Positions 59,660 through 64,000 of a DNA stretch of 64,000 bases are shown here, piece by piece (position 1 is the stretch's first letter; the number at the start of each line of letters is the position of its first letter). This stretch comes from an uncultured SAR86 cluster bacterium (GTDB lineage: Bacteria; Pseudomonadota; Gammaproteobacteria; Magnimaribacterales; D2472). Where the stretch lies: contig CALSSL010000003.1 in assembly GCA_943789005.1 (NCBI GenBank), positions 1 through 64,000 on the forward strand, written 5' to 3'. The notes beneath the pieces are model-generated. The model did not search any database. It was given only the letters and a program-made list of their open reading frames with translations, and was not told the origin of the DNA. A program made the translations under genes and the position numbers.

Positions 59660-59718
59660 TTGAATATAAACATATTTTGGATGTATAAATAAATATTCAT
59701 CAAATACCTTGGGAGGGG
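59660..59718 (+). promoter_or_regulatory. Promoter and strong ribosome site of the 142-residue membrane protein
   Basis: TTGAAT at 59660-59665, an 18-bp spacer and TATAAA at 59684-59689 form a good sigma-70 promoter about 33 nt before ATG 59723. GGAGGGG at 59712-59718 is an almost full-length Shine-Dalgarno match. Together they suggest high expression. Confidence 0.5.
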
Positions 59719-59722
59719 AATT

Positions 59723-60151
59723 ATGGATTTATTTACAAGTGTTTCTTATGAGATTGAATTATGGAACCTTTTTGCAAGTTCAAGAGGAGCAAATGCAACT
59801 ATTTTTCTTGCTACAGTAATAGCTGTTTGGGTTGCTGCAAGATTCAGCAGCGTTATGGTTGATAAAGGTGCAAATACTGTCGCAAAATTAATTGGCACAG
59901 CTTTTGCTATATCTGTATTTTTAATAGGATTAAATCTAGGTGGATTAATCACAGGGACCTATGAAGGACATGCAATGGCTTTAAATGCACTTGATGTTGC
60001 AAATGGTGATATTGATCTTGGAGCTGGTTCACAGGGTTGGCTAGCAGCACAAGCTGAAGGAAATATGATTAGCACATTAGGTGGCTGGATGTTTTATATC
60101 ACAGGTTTATTAATTGCTGTTTTACCACTCTGGTTAAATCCTAGCGATTAA
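59723..60151 (+). CDS. Three-helix membrane protein of unknown function (142 aa)
   Basis: I do not recognise the family. The protein has three membrane segments (about residues 24-42, 56-79 and 114-138) and an N-terminal part with ELWNLFASSRGANAT. It has a polar, Asp/Gly-rich loop between helices 2 and 3 and very few lysines compared with its neighbours. It has its own promoter, the near-perfect Shine-Dalgarno and an intrinsic terminator 18 nt after the stop, so it is monocistronic and probably abundant. Alternatives such as a small channel, a scaffold or an electron-transport accessory protein cannot be distinguished. Confidence 0.75.
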   Translation: MDLFTSVSYEIELWNLFASSRGANATIFLATVIAVWVAARFSSVMVDKGANTVAKLIGTAFAISVFLIGLNLGGLITGTYEGHAMALNALDVANGDIDLGAGSQGWLAAQAEGNMISTLGGWMFYITGLLIAVLPLWLNPSD

Positions 60152-60168
60152 TCCTTTTTTTATATCTT

Positions 60169-60195
60169 AAGGCACTTTAATTAGTGCCTTTTTTT
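60169..60195 (+). terminator. Intrinsic terminator after the 142-residue membrane protein
   Basis: AAGGCACT at 60169-60176 pairs perfectly with AGTGCCTT at 60183-60190 around a six-base loop, and five further T follow. It is the clearest intrinsic terminator in the window and separates the membrane protein from the his cluster. Confidence 0.85.
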
Positions 60196-60197
60196 AC

Positions 60198-60226
60198 TTT
60201 ACTTTGTATTAGCATAGTAATACACT
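60198..60226 (+). promoter_or_regulatory. Candidate his-cluster promoter overlapping an operator-like repeat
   Basis: TTTACT at 60198-60203 and TACACT at 60221-60226 are spaced by 17 bp, which would put the transcription start almost at ATG 60234. No Shine-Dalgarno sequence lies between, so the first gene might be read from a leaderless or near-leaderless mRNA. The prediction rests only on hexamer likeness. Confidence 0.35.
60205..60224. promoter_or_regulatory. Inverted repeat resembling a TrpR-type operator
   Basis: TGTATTA at 60205-60211 and TAATACA at 60218-60224 are perfect inverted arms around GCATAG. The 18-bp core GTATTAGCATAGTAATAC agrees with the E. coli trp operator core GTACTAGTTAACTAGTAC at 12 of 18 positions, including the outer GTA/TAC. 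It lies across the putative promoter of a TrpR-superfamily gene, so autoregulation and control of the following his genes is a natural reading. Confidence 0.5.
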
Positions 60227-60233
60227 AGCACGC

Positions 60234-60500
60234 ATGAAAAACTTGAATGAAATATTTTTATTACTTAAAAATAAAAATGAAGTAGATGATTTCTTAAAAG
60301 ATCTTTGTACTCCAGCAGAATTAAAAGCTTTAGAAGAGCGCTGGGCTGTTGCACAACTTTTATATGAAGATACTTTATCTTATAGAGAGATTGCAGCTAA
60401 ATTAAAAACTAGCACAACAACTGTAACCAGAGTAGCAAGATTTTTATCAAGTGAGCCGTATCAAGGTTATAAACGAATTCTTAAAAGGATAAATAAATGA
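60234..60500 (+). CDS. TrpR-superfamily regulator (YerC/YecD-like)
   Basis: An 88-residue helical DNA-binding protein. LKDLCTPAELKALEERWAVAQLL followed by LSYREIAAKLKTSTTTVTRVARFL is the YerC/YecD branch of the TrpR superfamily: dimerising helices, then a helix-turn-helix at about residues 54-75. It overlaps hisG by 4 nt, so it is co-translated with the histidine genes. To my knowledge, TrpR-type YerC homologues have been proposed as histidine-biosynthesis regulators in Firmicutes. A repressor sensing histidine is therefore plausible but inferred. Confidence 0.88.
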   Translation: MKNLNEIFLLLKNKNEVDDFLKDLCTPAELKALEERWAVAQLLYEDTLSYREIAAKLKTSTTTVTRVARFLSSEPYQGYKRILKRINK

Positions 60501-61360
60501 AAAATAGATTAACTATTGCTGTTCAAAAAAAAGGTCGTCTGTTTGATCAAAGTATTGATTTGATTAAAAAGTCCGGTATTAATTTCTCAACAAAAGGAGA
60601 TAATTTATTAGCAAAATCAAATAATTTACCCATTGATATTCTTTTTGTAAGAAGTGATGACATACCCTCTCTTGTTTCAAATGGAGATGCTGATTTAGCT
60701 ATAGTCGGTGAAAACGTATTACTAGAAAAATCATTATTTAAAAGAACTTATATTGATAAAGTCCTTTATTTGGGATTTTCAAGATGCAGGCTATCTTTTG
60801 CATGCCCAGAAAATATAAATATTAGATCATTTAAAGGTAAGAAAATTGCTACCTCATATCCAAATACAGTTAAAAAATACTTAAAAGATAAAAATATTAA
60901 TGCCTCTGTTGTTAATATTCATGGGTCAGTTGAACTTACGCCATATATTGGAATGTCTGATTTAATATGTGATCTTGTTTCGTCTGGTGCAACTTTAGAA
61001 GCTAATAATTTAAAAGAAATTGAAACCATCCTAGAATCGCAAGCTATTCTTATAAAAAATAAAAACCTATCAACTGCTAAAACAAAAATTGCTGAAAAAG
61101 TTATTAGTAGAATGCAAGGCGTAGTGAATGCAATTGAGAGTAAGTATGTAATGCTCAATGCTGATTCTTCAAAAGTTCAAGAAATTTGTAAGATATTGCC
61201 AGGATCAGAATCTCCAACGGTTATACCTCTTGAGAATGAGAATAAAGTGGCTATTCATGCTTTATGTCAAGAACCAATATTTTGGGAAACTATGGAAAAA
61301 CTGAAAGCTAAGGGAGCTTCCTCTATTTTAGTTATGCCTGTTGAAAAAGTCTTAAATTAA
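60497..61360 (+). CDS. hisG: ATP phosphoribosyltransferase, long form
   Basis: A 287-residue enzyme for the first step of histidine synthesis, joining ATP and PRPP. LTIAVQKKGRLFDQSIDLIKKSG, LAIVGENVL and the PRPP loop DLICDLVSSGATLEANNLKEI are conserved. The C-terminal domain (about residues 215-287) is the histidine-binding regulatory part of the long HisG type, so HisZ is not needed. It overlaps the TrpR-like gene by 4 nt and is 1 nt ahead of hisD-hisB. Confidence 0.95.
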   Translation: MKNRLTIAVQKKGRLFDQSIDLIKKSGINFSTKGDNLLAKSNNLPIDILFVRSDDIPSLVSNGDADLAIVGENVLLEKSLFKRTYIDKVLYLGFSRCRLSFACPENINIRSFKGKKIATSYPNTVKKYLKDKNINASVVNIHGSVELTPYIGMSDLICDLVSSGATLEANNLKEIETILESQAILIKNKNLSTAKTKIAEKVISRMQGVVNAIESKYVMLNADSSKVQEICKILPGSESPTVIPLENENKVAIHALCQEPIFWETMEKLKAKGASSILVMPVEKVLN

Positions 61361-61361
61361 T

Positions 61362-63236
61362 ATGAAAGAATTAATATTAAATAAAAAATCTAAGATCTTA
61401 GAATTTAGTGAGTCAAAAATTTCATCAAAAGACATCACAACTATTAATAAATTTAAAAAGCTTGTTATCGAGAAAGGTGACAATGGTTTAAGAAATATAT
61501 CTAAAATCTTAAAAGAAAAAGAAATTAAATCCTTTAAAGTCAGTAATTCTGAATTTAAAAAAGCTGAACAATTAGTTGATGATCAATTAAAGAATGCCAT
61601 TCTTACAGCATATTCAAATATTAAAATGTATCATGAAAAACAATTAGATGGCTTGTCAGTTAATAAAGTAGAAACCACAAAAGGTGTTTCCTTATGGTCT
61701 GAGTTTAAGCCTATAGATAGTGTTGGGTTGTATATACCTGGGGGTACTGCCCCACTGTTCAGCTCACTTCTAATGCAAGCAATACCAGCAATTATTGCTG
61801 ATTGTCCAAATATTGTCATTTGCACACCTCCTGATACCAATGGAAAAATAAATCCAACTATATTGTGGGTTGCTGACTTACTAAATATTAAAAATGTATA
61901 CAAAGTTGGAGGTTCTCAAGCTATTTTTGCAATGGCATATGGAACAGAGTCTATTCCAAAATGTTATAAGATATTTGGACCTGGTAATAAATATGTTACA
62001 GAAGCAAAATTACAGGTTAGTAAAGATATCTCAATTGATATGCCAGCTGGGCCAAGTGAAGTATATGTCGTTTCAAACGATATAGAAAAAGCAGACATCA
62101 TAGCGTCTGACTTGCTTTCACAACTTGAGCACAGTATCGACGCCAAAGCAGTTTTAATTTCAAAAAATAAAAAGTTGCTTAAAGATATAAAAACAACTAT
62201 CAGCAATCAAAAAGAATCTTTGAGCAGACAATCTATACTCAACGAAAGTATAAAGAATACATATTTAGTTAAAGCCAAAAATGACAAAGAAATAATAAAT
62301 TTTATTAATGATAATGCGCCTGAGCACTTAATATTAATCGATGATGATTTTGTAAAAATTGCACCATACGTTAACAATGCAGGTTCTGTATTTTGTGGTA
62401 AATATTCACCCGAATCATTTGGAGACTATGCGTCTGGTTCAAATCACACACTTCCAACTGGACAAGCTGCTAAAACATATTCTGGACTATCTGTTAAAGA
62501 CTTTGGTAAGACTATTACCTTCCAAACTGCTACTCCTGAGGGGTTTCTTGCTCTTGCTCCAACAGTCAAGACCCTTGCAGAAGCCGAAAGCTTAGATGCT
62601 CATACAAATGCAGTACAAGTTAGAGAAATTTATGCTATCAATGATTCAGGCTTATTACCTAGAACTTCTTTTATAAAACGAACTACTAAAGAGACTAGTA
62701 TATTTATAAATTTAAATATTGATGGTACTGGTAACTACAATGTGGATACCGGTCTTAAATTTTTTGATCATATGCTTGAGCAATTCGCAAAACATGGTCA
62801 ATTTGATATCACTATAAAATCTTTTGGTGATTTGGAAATTGATCAACATCACACCATAGAAGATGTTGCTATAGCATTGGGTGAGGCATTTAAATCCGCT
62901 CTAGGAGATAGAAAAAATATCGACAGATATTCATCTAATGAATCACTAGTTATGGATGAAACTATTTCGAATGTAAGTATTGATATGGCATCCAGGACGC
63001 TTCTAAAAATGAAAACATCTAAATTAAGAGAATATGTTGGTGATTTTCCAACTGAAATGTTGGAACATTTTTTTATATCTTTTATAAATGCTCTTAATTT
63101 TACTTGCCATATAGAAACTAAAGGAGAAAATAGCCATCACATTGTTGAAGCAACTTTTAAAAGCTTTACAAGGGCACTAAATAAGGCTTTACAAAGAAAT
63201 AATACAAATATTGCATCAACAAAAGGAAGTCTATGA
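61362..63236 (+). CDS. hisD-hisB: HisD-HisB fusion: histidinol dehydrogenase plus imidazoleglycerol-phosphate dehydratase
   Basis: One 624-residue frame. Residues 1 to about 426 are a full histidinol dehydrogenase: Zn ligands Gln254, His257, Asp355 and His414, catalytic Glu321-His322, and FGPGNKYVTEAK. After a linker of about ten residues, residues 437-624 are a full HisB dehydratase domain: TTKETSIFINLNIDGTG, FFDHMLEQ with His470, DQHHTIED with His496-His497, MLEHFF and SHHIVEA. No in-frame ATG, GTG or TTG lies in the linker. The phosphatase domain that precedes the dehydratase in E. coli HisB is absent, and so is hisC, normally between hisD and hisB. The chain would catalyse steps 6 and 9-10 of the pathway. 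Confidence 0.93.
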   Translation: MKELILNKKSKILEFSESKISSKDITTINKFKKLVIEKGDNGLRNISKILKEKEIKSFKVSNSEFKKAEQLVDDQLKNAILTAYSNIKMYHEKQLDGLSVNKVETTKGVSLWSEFKPIDSVGLYIPGGTAPLFSSLLMQAIPAIIADCPNIVICTPPDTNGKINPTILWVADLLNIKNVYKVGGSQAIFAMAYGTESIPKCYKIFGPGNKYVTEAKLQVSKDISIDMPAGPSEVYVVSNDIEKADIIASDLLSQLEHSIDAKAVLISKNKKLLKDIKTTISNQKESLSRQSILNESIKNTYLVKAKNDKEIINFINDNAPEHLILIDDDFVKIAPYVNNAGSVFCGKYSPESFGDYASGSNHTLPTGQAAKTYSGLSVKDFGKTITFQTATPEGFLALAPTVKTLAEAESLDAHTNAVQVREIYAINDSGLLPRTSFIKRTTKETSIFINLNIDGTGNYNVDTGLKFFDHMLEQFAKHGQFDITIKSFGDLEIDQHHTIEDVAIALGEAFKSALGDRKNIDRYSSNESLVMDETISNVSIDMASRTLLKMKTSKLREYVGDFPTEMLEHFFISFINALNFTCHIETKGENSHHIVEATFKSFTRALNKALQRNNTNIASTKGSL

Positions 63237-63808
63237 AAATTGGAATTGTTGATTGCGGAGGTGCAAATCTTAATTCAATCTATTATTCCTTTAAAAGATT
63301 GAATATAGATGCATTTATTTCTAATTCCATAGATGAACTCTCACAAATGGATGCATTGGTACTACCCGGTGTCGGTTCTGCAGGAAAAGTGATGGAAACA
63401 TTATCAAAAAAAAATTTAGCTAGCTTTATTAGGGAAACCAATAAACCACTACTTGGAATTTGTATAGGAATGCAAATTTTATTTGATTATTCTGAAGAAG
63501 ATAATACTGAGTGCTTGGGTTTAATTAAAGGAAATGTAACTAAATTTAATAAAAAAGATGTTATTGCTGTCCCTCAGATGGGTTGGAATAAAGTCGAATG
63601 TAAGTTTGACAATACTCTGAATGGTTACTATTACTTCGCTAATAGTTATTTCAATAAAGACAGTGATTGCACAGTTGGGTATACCTCATATGGTAATCAA
63701 TTCTCATCAATTATAAAAAAAGACAATCTTTTAGGATGTCAATTCCATCCAGAAAAATCTTCTACTGCAGGCGAAATGTTTTTAAAAAATTTTATTAATT
63801 CAATATGA
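63233..63808 (+). CDS. hisH: Imidazole glycerol phosphate synthase, glutaminase subunit
   Basis: A 191-residue class I glutamine amidotransferase supplying ammonia to HisF. It has the nucleophile Cys77 in GICIGMQ and the His172/Glu174 pair in QFHPEKS, with LPGVGSAG forming the oxyanion region. It overlaps hisD-hisB and hisA by 4 nt each, indicating coupled translation. Confidence 0.96.
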   Translation: MKIGIVDCGGANLNSIYYSFKRLNIDAFISNSIDELSQMDALVLPGVGSAGKVMETLSKKNLASFIRETNKPLLGICIGMQILFDYSEEDNTECLGLIKGNVTKFNKKDVIAVPQMGWNKVECKFDNTLNGYYYFANSYFNKDSDCTVGYTSYGNQFSSIIKKDNLLGCQFHPEKSSTAGEMFLKNFINSI

Positions 63809-64000
63809 AAATAATTCCTGCTATTGATATCTTAAATGGTAAATGTGTTAGGTTGCTAAAAGGAGACTACTCCAAGGTTACTGAGTATAATAATGATCCT
63901 TTAACACAGGTCTATCTTTTTAAAAAAGCAGGCTTTAAAACTATACATATAGTTGATTTAAATGCTGCTAAAACTGGTGGCAGTGAAAACCTAGAAATTA
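63805..64000 (+). CDS. hisA: Phosphoribosylformimino-AICAR-P isomerase HisA, N-terminal part
   Basis: The gene runs out of the window after 65 codons. The start IIPAIDILNGKCVRLLKGDY includes catalytic Asp8 of the HisA TIM barrel, and IHIVDLNAAKTG is the second strand block that distinguishes HisA from HisF. Its ATG overlaps the hisH stop (ATGA). hisF and hisI presumably follow. Confidence 0.95.
   Translation, partial: MKIIPAIDILNGKCVRLLKGDYSKVTEYNNDPLTQVYLFKKAGFKTIHIVDLNAAKTGGSENLEI

Noticed and set aside
62640-62669. Idea that the HisD-HisB fusion is an insertion artefact
   Set aside because: Reading the alternative frames across the junction with one base removed gives neither a sensible HisD end nor a HisB start. 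The nearby ATGs are in a frame that a one-base insertion would not convert into the HisB frame.
1-64000. Mobile elements, CRISPR arrays, phage genes or toxin-antitoxin systems
   Set aside because: I saw no transposase, integrase, direct-repeat array or phage structural gene on either strand; the window looks like core chromosome.

Overview
The window is a compact, AT-rich bacterial chromosome segment (roughly one third GC by eye). It carries about 60 protein genes, one tRNA and very short intergenic gaps. The gene content is gammaproteobacterial: a lolC-lolD-exbB-exbD-msbA-lpxK-kdsB-murB envelope cluster, clpA-clpS-icd facing mnmA-purB, a complete nqrABCDEF-apbE-nqrM set, mfd followed by csiV, and nfuA and trmA. 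Small gene sizes, low GC, a sodium-pumping NADH dehydrogenase and many lipid/acyl-CoA genes suggest a streamlined marine gammaproteobacterium, possibly SAR86-like. That lineage call is inference. No insertion sequence, prophage, CRISPR array or rRNA was seen.

Layout. 1-1.4 kb: end of a PQQ-type sugar dehydrogenase and a polytopic membrane protein, both frame-broken. 1.5-4.6 kb: two tiny genes around an M16 zinc protease. 4.8-8.8 kb: tRNA-Ser, a hotdog thioesterase, two alpha/beta hydrolases and a GPH-type symporter. 8.8-10.3 kb: a DUF349 protein on the minus strand. 10.3-24.4 kb: one long co-directional run, trpS-MFS-hemH-SDR-ALDH-lolC-lolD-exbB-exbD-msbA/lpxK-kdsB-murB-lysE-DUF1285-DUF2256, with almost no spacing. 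It links haem synthesis, fatty-acid/aldehyde metabolism, lipoprotein export, lipid A export and synthesis, and peptidoglycan synthesis. 24.4-29.6 kb: a DUF885 lipoprotein, then ETF-ubiquinone oxidoreductase divergent from etfB-etfA. 29.7-34.6 kb: amidohydrolase, infA, a GlcG-like protein, DUF1330, cysteine synthase and a YeiH-type transporter. 34.6-42.7 kb: clpA-clpS-icd diverging from mnmA-purB, then isocitrate lyase, so both enzymes of the isocitrate branch point lie here. 42.7-51.3 kb: nqrM-apbE-nqrFEDCBA and a long-form GAPDH. 51.4-53.6 kb: two acyl-CoA dehydrogenases. 53.7-59.6 kb: mfd, csiV, nfuA, a small membrane protein and trmA. 59.7-60.2 kb: an isolated three-helix membrane protein with strong expression signals. 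60.2-64 kb: a TrpR-type regulator followed by hisG, a hisD-hisB fusion, hisH and the start of hisA.

Most notable points: (i) an apparent MsbA-LpxK fusion that would combine the lipid A flippase and the lipid A 4'-kinase in one chain; (ii) a HisD-HisB fusion in a his cluster that lacks hisC and the HisB phosphatase domain; (iii) a TrpR-superfamily gene starting the his run, with an inverted repeat upstream that resembles a Trp operator; (iv) an inverted repeat between the divergent ETF genes; (v) seven reading-frame breaks, all of the same sign (one extra base), which look more like assembly insertions than gene decay and mean that purB, cysK, an acyl-CoA dehydrogenase and others are probably intact in the organism.
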